From positions 5,475-69,474 of the forward strand of contig UQKL01000013.1 of the NCBI GenBank assembly GCA_900541695.1: DNA of 64,000 bases, given 5' to 3'. Each line of letters opens with the position of its first letter. The first letter of the stretch is position 1. Below the pieces are notes generated by a model that searched no databases, was not told the origin of the DNA, and saw only the letters and a program-made list of their open reading frames with translations. The stretch comes from an uncultured Collinsella sp. (GTDB lineage Bacteria > Actinomycetota > Coriobacteriia > Coriobacteriales > Coriobacteriaceae). The translations under genes and the position numbers were made by a program. Positions 48,652 to 57,959 of this stretch are shown here, piece after piece.

Positions 48652-50100
48652 TTAATGCGCGAGGCGGTAGAACTCCATCGACGCCGCACCTTCGGCATGC
48701 AACCCCATCGCCGGAACCGCCGGCGAATAGGTACGGCTCGTAAGTGCCGCCTCGCCGCCATTTGCAAAAATCTCGACCATCGTAGTGTCCGAAAGCACGC
48801 GCAGGTCGCGAAGCTCGCTGAGCTCGATCGACCTTTGGTCGCGCCCATAGCCTTCGTCACCCATGTCGAGGGTAAGCATCCCGTCCGCATAACGTACAAA
48901 GACACCCTTGCGGATTTCGAGCTCGACCATCTTGGCGCCCTCGCAGGAAACCACAAGATCAAACAGGCGGCCCGGCTCCTCAACGGTTTCACCGCCTGTC
49001 GCGCGAACGCAGCCGCCGCGCATCCTCTCAATCTCGTACGCCGGCTGCTGGCAGAGCTTACCATCGCGTATGCTCAGCTCTCGCGGCACCGTCAACGCGC
49101 ACTGCCACCCGCGCGCCACCGTCGGGTTTTCTGCCGTCGCGTCGGGGCAACCCGACCATCCGATCATCAAACGCCGGCCTGCAGCATCCTCAAAGGACTG
49201 CGGAGCATAGAAATCAAAACCGGCATCGACCATCGGAGGCATGCCCTGCCTGACGATTTTAAAGCTCGGCGCCTCCCAATCGGCCTCGATGGAGAACCAC
49301 ACGCACTGATGTGGATTGCGGTAACGCCAACCATCGGCAGGCACACCCTGCGGACAGCAAACGAGAATAAGCTCACCATCGAGCTCAAACAGATCGGGGC
49401 ACTCCCACATAAAGCCAAGCTTCTCGCCCAGCTCAATGCGCGTCGCATAGCTCCAGACCTCTAGATCGCGCGAGGTATAGACAAGCACGCAGCCGCGATC
49501 GTCTTTCGTACGAGCGCCCAGAACCATGTAGTAGATACCGTCGTGTTCAAGGATCTTGGGGTCGCGCACATGCGTACCGATATCGTCGGGGTAATCGACT
49601 GGTCCAACAGCCATGCGCTTCTCGCCCAATTCGTCGGGGTTCTCGGCAACCATATGAATCTGGTTTTGCTCACGGCCCGTCAACACGTAGTCGTAATCAT
49701 CGCGGTCAAAATGCTTGACGTTGCCGGTATAGAAGTAGTGAATCTTGCCATCACGTACAAAGGCAGAACCAGAATACGCTCCGCTCGAATCCAAATCGGA
49801 ATCGGGGAACAGCACGGGGCCGTGATTCTCGTACGTCACAAAATCCTTTGTCGTCAGATGGTTCCAAAGCACTGGACCGCCATGCGCAGCATCGAACGGA
49901 TCGTATTGATGATAGATGTGATACGTATCACCAATCTGAACCAAACCGTTGGGGTCGTTGAGCCAGCCAAGCTCAGGCTCCACATGGAACAGGAGCCTAT
50001 CGGGGTCAGACGCGATGCGACCCGCCGTCTCATCCTGTCCGGCACGCCACTGCTCATAGTCCGCGCGTATCACCTTATTGTTTTGATTAAACATCGCCAT
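48652..50100 (-). CDS. scrB: GH32 sucrose-6-phosphate hydrolase
   Basis: The 482-residue enzyme has the canonical GH32 motifs: WLNDPNG with the nucleophile Asp, HVRDPKIL, and the acid/base Glu in MWECPDLFEL. A C-terminal beta-sandwich follows. It should hydrolyse sucrose 6-phosphate, delivered by the PTS, to glucose 6-phosphate and fructose. GAGAAGG precedes the ATG. It is the last gene of the LacI-controlled operon. Confidence 0.9.
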   Translation of the reverse strand: MAMFNQNNKVIRADYEQWRAGQDETAGRIASDPDRLLFHVEPELGWLNDPNGLVQIGDTYHIYHQYDPFDAAHGGPVLWNHLTTKDFVTYENHGPVLFPDSDLDSSGAYSGSAFVRDGKIHYFYTGNVKHFDRDDYDYVLTGREQNQIHMVAENPDELGEKRMAVGPVDYPDDIGTHVRDPKILEHDGIYYMVLGARTKDDRGCVLVYTSRDLEVWSYATRIELGEKLGFMWECPDLFELDGELILVCCPQGVPADGWRYRNPHQCVWFSIEADWEAPSFKIVRQGMPPMVDAGFDFYAPQSFEDAAGRRLMIGWSGCPDATAENPTVARGWQCALTVPRELSIRDGKLCQQPAYEIERMRGGCVRATGGETVEEPGRLFDLVVSCEGAKMVELEIRKGVFVRYADGMLTLDMGDEGYGRDQRSIELSELRDLRVLSDTTMVEIFANGGEAALTSRTYSPAVPAMGLHAEGAASMEFYRLAH

Positions 50101-50195
50101 TGACCTTCTCGTCTATAGGGAAGGACGCCCGACTCACACGAGCCGAACGCCCTTCCTCAAATGGACTTATCCGCACATTACACTGAATGGCTCAA

Positions 50196-51647
50196 CTAGA
50201 AGCTGACATCGAAGCCTGCGCCAGCGCCCTCTTCATCGGTGGTTGGAACGCCCTTTGCCTTGTTGTAGGCAAAGATCAAGACGATCGGCACGATAAAGGC
50301 GATGAGATTGCCAGCCACATACCACACGAGAGTCTCGGGCGTAACGATGAGCAGGCCAAGCACACCGGTCAGACCCTGACCGATAGCGCGCACCTCAAAG
50401 AACTTCACGAAGGCACCGCCGCAGCCTGCACCGATGCATGCGCAGATGAACGGAATGATCGAATAGCGCATGTTTGCAGCAAAGATAGCGGGCTCGGAGA
50501 TTCCGACCAGCGTCGGGATAAAGGACGACATGCAGATGTTGCGCTCTTTGGAGTGCTTCTTGTGAATGAGGTACATACCGATGGCGCCGCCGCCCTGGGC
50601 GATGATGGAAACCGACCAGATGGCCTGGATGTAGTTGAAGCCGGTCGTGGCAACGAGGTTGGCCTCGATACCCTGGATGAACTGATGCGTACCGGTAACG
50701 ACGAGCGGCTGCAGGAACGCGGCGAAGACAAAGGCACCAAAGACGCCCATCCTGTTGTACAGGATATCGATTACGCCGGCGAGGACGTCACCGATCAGGT
50801 TGCCGAGCGGGCCGAACACGGTGAACAGGGCGACGTTAGCAAGAATCAGGGTAACGGTCGGGACGAAAACGAACGAAACGACCTCGGGGATGTACTTCTG
50901 GGCAATCTTCTCGACCTTGGCCATAAACCAGGCAGTCAGGATTGCGGGGAACACACCGCCCTGGAAAGCAACCATGGGAATGGATAGCGGACCAAAGTTC
51001 CAGTACTCAGCACCCGTCGGGTCCATAACGAACGTGTTGCGGTTCATAAGGCTCGGGTGAACCATGACGATACCGACGAGGATGCCCAGGATCGGGTTAC
51101 CGCCAAAACGCTTGACCGCGCTGTACATAACCAGGACAGGCAGGTAGTCGAACGTGGTGGCGATAATGGCAAAGAAGCTTGCGAGGTTCTTGAGGAACTC
51201 GCTGTGATCGGCGAGGCTGCCTTCCATGCCAAAGAGGCCGTTGGCAACGATCAGCGACTTAAGGCCGATGATGATTGCAGCGCCGACGAAGGCAGGAATG
51301 ATGGGGATAAAGATATCCGAGAATACCTTGAGGACCGAGAAGAACTTGCCCTTCTTGTCCGCCTCGGCGCCCTTGACCTCGGAAGCACTGATCTCCTTAA
51401 CGCCCGTCAGAGCCATAAACTCATCGTAAACCTTGTTGACGGTACCGGTACCGAAGATGATCATGAGCTGGCCGCTGTTGTACAGCACGCCCTTGACGCC
51501 ATCGATGTTCTCGAGCTCGGCCTTGTTGTATTTGCTCGTATCCTTGAGCACCAGACGCAGACGGGTCACGCAATGCGTGGCGCCCTCGATGTTCTCCAGT
51601 CCGCCGACGTTGTCGACGACTTGCTGGGACACTGCCTTGTAGTCCAT
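50196..51647 (-). CDS. scrA: PTS IIBC component, sucrose type
   Basis: The 483-residue permease has an N-terminal EIIB domain with the phosphorylated Cys in THCVTRLRLVLKD (about residue 26) and a C-terminal EIIC domain of roughly ten helices with GISEPAIFAANMRY. It lacks an EIIA domain, so it must borrow one, probably a glucose-type IIA, encoded elsewhere. Flanking GH32 genes point to sucrose or a fructoside; the closely related trehalose branch is less likely. ATG 51647 follows GGAGAGGAAC. Confidence 0.88.
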   Translation of the reverse strand: MDYKAVSQQVVDNVGGLENIEGATHCVTRLRLVLKDTSKYNKAELENIDGVKGVLYNSGQLMIIFGTGTVNKVYDEFMALTGVKEISASEVKGAEADKKGKFFSVLKVFSDIFIPIIPAFVGAAIIIGLKSLIVANGLFGMEGSLADHSEFLKNLASFFAIIATTFDYLPVLVMYSAVKRFGGNPILGILVGIVMVHPSLMNRNTFVMDPTGAEYWNFGPLSIPMVAFQGGVFPAILTAWFMAKVEKIAQKYIPEVVSFVFVPTVTLILANVALFTVFGPLGNLIGDVLAGVIDILYNRMGVFGAFVFAAFLQPLVVTGTHQFIQGIEANLVATTGFNYIQAIWSVSIIAQGGGAIGMYLIHKKHSKERNICMSSFIPTLVGISEPAIFAANMRYSIIPFICACIGAGCGGAFVKFFEVRAIGQGLTGVLGLLIVTPETLVWYVAGNLIAFIVPIVLIFAYNKAKGVPTTDEEGAGAGFDVSF

Positions 51648-51692
51648 GTTCCTCTCCATTCCTTTTCTAAATCATAAAACGGTTCGTTGCCG

Positions 51693-53075
51693 CTACAGAG
51701 ACGCGATCGTTGCGTTTGCGCACTTGAGCGCACCGTCGGTGACGGTAAGCGCCACACCCTGGCCCTGCTTGTTGCAGAAGCGAGCGTTGAGCGCAACATC
51801 ATCGACAAAGATGGTCGCGATGTCGTCGTCGACGACCAGACGCACATGGTGAGTGCCCTCGCCCTTAAAGAACAACGGACGCTCGAGGCCCATGCTGTTG
51901 ACCTGGAACCACGGATACTGGGGGGCCGCCGTAAACTCGAGTTTGCCCTCACGCAGGTTGGCGCGGAACTCATAGGCAAGACCGGACTCGGCGTCCTCGG
52001 CAAGCTTCACCGAGAAGCCGGCAGCGTCACCGGCGAGCTCGATGTCGGCGTCGAGCATATAGGTAGAACCGGCATCCGCGGCGAGCACCTGCTCGACCTT
52101 GCCCGACTCGCACGAAAGCTCAAAGGCCTCGACTGCCTTAGCCTCGCCAAAGGCGCCAAGCATGCTGTCGGGAAGCTTGGTGCCGAGCGTTCCGTCGGCA
52201 CGCTGAACGATCTCGAGAGGCATAAAAGTGCCACCCCACAGGTAAGAGCTGGGGTCGCCGCCCTCGTCGCGCGTAGGAACCCAACCAAAGAGAACGCGGC
52301 GCTCGCCGTCAAATGCGGTACGTGCAGCATAGTACGCGCGGCCATCGAAGGAATCGTCAGCGGGGGTGATCCAAGGACCGTTGATAGAGCGAGACATGCG
52401 GTAACGGGTCTTGTTGCCATCACTGTACTCAGAGAACACCAGATACCACCAGTCGCCCATCTTAAAGAGATCAGGCATCTCGAACATGGTGTACAGGCCC
52501 GGATTCCACCAGTCGCCCTGGAACTCCCAGGTATCCAGGTCCTTGGAGGTGAACTTGACCAGACGACCGGTCATCAGACGCTTGTCCTCGCCCACACGCG
52601 TGCCGAGGATGAGCATGTACTCTTCGTTCTCCTCATCCCAAAGAACAAAGGGATCGCGCCAGTTGCGGTCATCGTAACCCTCCTGGGGCGGAAGCAGCGT
52701 CTCGGCGATGTTCTTCTCCCACTTGACGGCGTCGTCACTCGTTGCGTGAAGAAGAACCTGCTTCATCAAGCGTGCGCGGACCTTATCGCGATTGCAACCA
52801 GTGTAGAGCGCATGGTACTTGTCGCCCACCTTAAACACCGTGCCGGCATAAACGTACTGGTCGACTTCCTCGTCGCCGCCACGCTCAAGGCTCTCACCAA
52901 AGTCCTTGTAGTTGACGAAATCCTTGGTCGTCGCGAGTGCCCAGCCAAACGGCTCTCCGAAAGGTCCGGGGTTACGCGTGTCACGCTGATGATAGAGATA
53001 GAACGTGCCGTCCTCGCCGTACGGCATGATGTCGCCTACCCAAATTCCCTCAGGCTGGTAATAAACCTTGTGCAT
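51693..53075 (-). CDS. Atypical GH32 glycoside hydrolase
   Basis: The 460-residue protein is a second GH32 enzyme. The nucleophile motif reads WVGDIMPYGEDG (Asp 15) instead of WMNDPNG, and it starts almost at the N-terminus. RDPF is kept (YDDRNWRDPF), and EMPDLF supplies the acid/base Glu. The C-terminal half is a concanavalin-like beta-sandwich (RANLREGKLEF; HHVRLVVDDDIATIFVDD). It is the first gene of the operon, downstream of three operator-like sites. It may act on a fructan, levan oligosaccharide or phosphorylated fructoside. ATG 53075 follows GGAAAGGAAG. Confidence 0.85.
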   Translation of the reverse strand: MHKVYYQPEGIWVGDIMPYGEDGTFYLYHQRDTRNPGPFGEPFGWALATTKDFVNYKDFGESLERGGDEEVDQYVYAGTVFKVGDKYHALYTGCNRDKVRARLMKQVLLHATSDDAVKWEKNIAETLLPPQEGYDDRNWRDPFVLWDEENEEYMLILGTRVGEDKRLMTGRLVKFTSKDLDTWEFQGDWWNPGLYTMFEMPDLFKMGDWWYLVFSEYSDGNKTRYRMSRSINGPWITPADDSFDGRAYYAARTAFDGERRVLFGWVPTRDEGGDPSSYLWGGTFMPLEIVQRADGTLGTKLPDSMLGAFGEAKAVEAFELSCESGKVEQVLAADAGSTYMLDADIELAGDAAGFSVKLAEDAESGLAYEFRANLREGKLEFTAAPQYPWFQVNSMGLERPLFFKGEGTHHVRLVVDDDIATIFVDDVALNARFCNKQGQGVALTVTDGALKCANATIASL

Positions 53076-53118
53076 CCGAGACTTCCTTTCCCACGAGATA
53101 CTAACTCGGTACAACTGC

Positions 53119-53206
53119 AAGATATGTCAATCGTTTTCATATGTCAAACGTTTTCACATCAATACGTCTTTTCGCAGTTCCAGTCGTCGGCAAACGGTTG
53201 ACATAT
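53119..53206 (-). promoter_or_regulatory. Promoter and LacI-type operators of the sucrose operon
   Basis: On the minus strand TTGACA (53147-53142) and TATCTT (53124-53119) are 17 bp apart. ATATGTCAATCGTTTTC (53122-53138) and ATATGTCAAACGTTTTC (53139-53155) are back-to-back direct copies covering this promoter. A third, inverted copy (15 of 17 matches) lies at 53190-53206. Repressor binding here would block transcription. Confidence 0.75.
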
Positions 53207-53259
53207 GCCGATGAACGGTCATCAGAGGCGTTCGAGGGATTCTTTTGGCTCGGAATGAA

Positions 53260-54270
53260 CTAGGCGGTTTTGCCCTCGATAAGTTCGACGGGAAGCTTGA
53301 TATTCGATTCGGGCTTTTCACCGTTAACAAGAGCGATGATGGATTGCGCCGCGAGCTCTCCGATGCGATCGATATCTTGACGTACGGTTGTTAAGTCAGG
53401 CATAAACGTCATAGTGCGGCGGGCGCCATCCGCGCCCACGACCTTAATATCATCCGGAGCGCTCAAGCCGCGCTGCTTCATAACGTTGAGGCAGATGGCC
53501 GCCATCGTGTCGTCTCCCGCAAAGATGCCGTCAATATCGGGGTTCTCATCGAGGATCTTCGCAACGACCGCACTCTTTTCGTCGTCGGACTTAACGAACT
53601 CGACCTCACGGACAAGCGCGGGCAAACCGGCCTGCTCCACAACATCGTAGTAGGCATCGGTACGCTTATTGGCAGGCATACGCATGCGGCTATTGTTGCG
53701 CAGGCACAAGATACGCGAACACCCGTCATCGATCAGGCGACGCGTGGCAAGTTCGCCGATGCTATAGCTGTCGCTCGCAATCTGAACAGAGGCCTCGCCA
53801 AGGTCGCAGTCGATACCAACCAGGCTCAAGCCCATCTCGGCATACGCCTCGGCACCGATATTGAGGGAGTTGACGATGACGCCGTCGACCATATTGCGGC
53901 GGAGCATGTCAATATAGGAACGCTCAAGATCAGGTCGATTGGCGCTGTTGCACAGCAACATCTTAAAGCCGTTTTCCGCCAACGTGCGCTCGACCGCCTG
54001 CACAACCTGAGCATGGAACGGGCTGCTCACAAAGGGAACGATCATGCCGATAAGGTTCAGGCGACCGTTGAGCATGGCACGGGCGATATCGTTGGGCGTA
54101 TAGTTGATGCGCTCCATCGCGGCATGGACCTTATCGCGGGTTTCTTGGCTAATATAGCCGCGATTATTAAGCACGCGAGATACCGTAGTGGGCGAAACCC
54201 CCGCCACCGCTGCAACTTCCTTGATGCCAGGCTTAGCAGAATCCTTAGAACGAGCGCCCTCGCGAGCCAT
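53260..54270 (-). CDS. scrR: LacI-family transcriptional repressor
   Basis: The 336-residue regulator has the LacI helix-turn-helix and hinge (IKEVAAVAGVSPTTVSRVLNNRGYISQETRDKVHAAMERINYTPNDIARAM) and a periplasmic-binding-like effector domain (LIGMIVPFVSSPFHAQVVQAVE to the end). ATG 54270 is used with GGGGGAGGG upstream. It lies immediately upstream of the GH32/PTS operon, whose promoter has matching operators, so it very likely controls it and itself. Confidence 0.88.
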   Translation of the reverse strand: MAREGARSKDSAKPGIKEVAAVAGVSPTTVSRVLNNRGYISQETRDKVHAAMERINYTPNDIARAMLNGRLNLIGMIVPFVSSPFHAQVVQAVERTLAENGFKMLLCNSANRPDLERSYIDMLRRNMVDGVIVNSLNIGAEAYAEMGLSLVGIDCDLGEASVQIASDSYSIGELATRRLIDDGCSRILCLRNNSRMRMPANKRTDAYYDVVEQAGLPALVREVEFVKSDDEKSAVVAKILDENPDIDGIFAGDDTMAAICLNVMKQRGLSAPDDIKVVGADGARRTMTFMPDLTTVRQDIDRIGELAAQSIIALVNGEKPESNIKLPVELIEGKTA

Positions 54271-54289
54271 AGCACCCTCCCCCATCAAC

Positions 54290-54306
54290 ATGTCATACGT
54301 TTACAT
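54290..54306. promoter_or_regulatory. Operator-like site upstream of the LacI gene
   Basis: ATGTCATACGTTTACAT resembles the operon operators ATATGTCAAACGTTTTC and lies 20 bases before the repressor start, suggesting autoregulation. Confidence 0.55.
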
Positions 54307-54420
54307 ACGAACAAAGCATACCCCAACAACAGCGGGAAGACGGTAACAGTACATGTAAGTAAACGACTCATCCAAATAATTAGGAGAGTTTCGCCTAAAG
54401 GGTGACTACACAGGACCCCC

Positions 54421-54547
54421 GCCGGGGCTGTTTGGGCTACCTCCCAAAACATTCCGCAGGACGCAAAGAGGCTCGCCGCACGAAGTGCGCAGCGAGCCTC
54501 TTTGCATGTCCGAGGACGTTTTGGGAGGTAGCCCAAACAGCCCCGGC
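54421..54547. repeat. Gene-end double-stem element C
   Basis: A perfect 30-bp stem, 54421-54450 with 54518-54547, encloses CATTCCGCAGGACG (54450-54463), an inner stem CAAAGAGGCTCGC/GCGAGCCTCTTTG and CATGTCCGAGGACG (54505-54518). An outer CTAAAGGG pairs with CCCTTTAG, which carries the stop codon of the glycyl-radical gene. It lies 3' of that minus-strand gene. Confidence 0.9.
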
Positions 54548-54570
54548 GATCCTGCGGGAGTTGAGCCCCT

Positions 54571-54822
54571 TTAGAACTTGTCGTGGAAGGTACGCGCAAT
54601 GACCTCGTCCTGCTGCTCCTTGGTGAGCGTGTGGAAGTTCACGGCATAGCCGGAAACGCGGATGGTCAGCTGCGGGTACTTCTCGGGGTGAGCCTGAGCG
54701 TCGAGCAGCGTCTCACGGTTGAAGACGTTGATGTTCAGGTGGTGGCCACCCTTCTCGGCGTAAGCGTCGAGCATGTGGACCAGGTTATCGGCCTGGGTCT
54801 CGGAAACTTCAGAAACCTTCAT
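54571..54822 (-). CDS. grcA: Separate glycyl-radical domain of pyruvate formate-lyase
   Basis: The 83-residue protein is the C-terminal domain of pyruvate formate-lyase made as its own chain. [20 protein letters not shown], then [13 protein letters not shown] with the radical-bearing Gly 58, and [19 protein letters not shown] match the end of full-length PflB enzymes. The large subunit encoded just upstream lacks this region, so the two chains must assemble to make active enzyme. GAAGGAG precedes the ATG. It is 85 bases after pflB and separated from it by two hairpins. In E. coli the similar GrcA is only a repair spare part. Confidence 0.9.
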   Translation of the reverse strand: MKVSEVSETQADNLVHMLDAYAEKGGHHLNINVFNRETLLDAQAHPEKYPQLTIRVSGYAVNFHTLTKEQQDEVIARTFHDKF

Positions 54823-54844
54823 AATGTGTCTCCTTCGATTAATA

Positions 54845-54906
54845 GGCGCCGGCCGAAACCGGCGCACTAATCAGTAATCGTTATTGTTAGTATAGCACTA
54901 ACAATA
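54845..54906 (-). promoter_or_regulatory. Two intercistronic hairpins between pflB and the glycyl-radical gene
   Basis: TATTGTTAGT pairs with ACTAACAATA (54882-54906), directly after the pflB stop, and GGCGCCGG pairs with CCGGCGC (54845-54865). Neither has a T run on the minus strand. They may mark an RNA processing point that sets the ratio of the two chains. Confidence 0.55.
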
Positions 54907-54907
54907 G

Positions 54908-56959
<2,052 letters not shown>

Positions 56960-57339
56960 TGTGTAACCACGCTCCTAGTTACGTGTAATGCGGCGCTCTC
57001 TCACACCGCTGCTTATTGAATTCTTGAATTTTCGGCTTGCACTACCGGCTTCTTCCGTTCTTCACCACATGTTGGTGCAGGGAAAAACGTTTGTCCACCT
57101 TGGAACTGCAACCCAAAACCCAAGATTTCACCCGTTTGAGAAGGATAACATAGCGACCCTCTCCATCTGGGCTGTTATATGTTTCTTTTTTTATATCATA
57201 AGGGCGTTTTTTACAAACCCGCAGGAAATGCGAGCGTGAACAACTACCGTTCACCGATTTGTTTGGTATTTTTCCTTGCCTTTGTACGACGTTCGCTCTA
57301 GCTGTTATGCCAGCTTTAGCAGAGTAAAGTGCCTCTGAG
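56960..57339. other. Gene-free region upstream of pflB
   Basis: This region separates divergent pflB and the MarR-led operon. I see AT-rich stretches fit for promoters (for example TATATCATAAGG near 57195) but no clear Rex-type palindrome. CCGCAGGAAATG at 57219-57230 recurs in the MITE-like element at 38.8 kb. Confidence 0.4.
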
Positions 57340-57442
57340 TAGGCTTTGGGACATGCCTTACGATCTACCCCTTACTTTGCTGATACCGACGGTGTACGGA
57401 GGTCGCCTAAAGGTTGTTTTCTAGGCATGACCCAAAATCTAC
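57340..57442. repeat. 103-bp palindrome-ended element
   Basis: GTAGGCTTTGGGACATGCCT at the left is matched by its inverted copy AGGCATGACCCAAAATCTAC at the right (17 of 20). The interior has no gene. Its ends match those of the short palindrome at 40.4 kb. Confidence 0.65.
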
Positions 57443-57509
57443 CGTATAGGGTGCGCGTGCAAGGGTATCATCTTTCACCGAAAATAGTTTCTAGTGTTAG
57501 GGGTTTTCG

Positions 57510-57959
57510 GTGGAAGATACCGATTTCCATGAGCTTGGGAGTCAGCTCCTTACCGAGTTTGGCGGCATTCACCAGCGCGTTTCGCGCTTTGTGGACAAAG
57601 CTCTCAGCGGCGAGATGGCTGTCATGCGCGCCCTTATGCTCGCTGGCGGTTCGCTCACGCCGAGCGAACTCGCTGATCGCGCCTGGGTCTCGAACGCCCG
57701 CATTGCCAATATCCTACGTGCTCTCGAAGCCAAGGGCTGGGTTGAGCGTGAGCACTCAAAGACCGACCGTCGTCGCGTACACGTCATAGTGACCGACAAG
57801 GGATTCCAGGATCTCGAAATCAAACGCCGGGAATTCGAGGACCGCACCGCGGCTTTCCTCGAACAGCTCGGCGAAACAGATACCCAAGAGATGGTGCGCC
57901 TTCTTAGACGTGCCAACGAAATTATCGACCGCAATCAAGAAAGGAGAGATGCCGAGTGA
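57510..57959 (+). CDS. MarR-family transcriptional regulator
   Basis: The 149-residue protein has a MarR winged helix (GEMAVMRALMLAGGSLTPSELADRAWVSNARIANILRALEAKGWVEREHSKTDRRRVHVIVTDKG) between helical dimerisation ends. It starts at GTG 57510. Its stop overlaps the start of the first ABC exporter gene (GTGA), so it is coupled to it. It probably represses this operon and is released by a ligand that the exporter removes. Confidence 0.9.
   Translation: MEDTDFHELGSQLLTEFGGIHQRVSRFVDKALSGEMAVMRALMLAGGSLTPSELADRAWVSNARIANILRALEAKGWVEREHSKTDRRRVHVIVTDKGFQDLEIKRREFEDRTAAFLEQLGETDTQEMVRLLRRANEIIDRNQERRDAE

Noticed and set aside
56960..57340. A Rex or FNR site upstream of pflB
   Set aside because: No clear palindrome of either type was found in the region.
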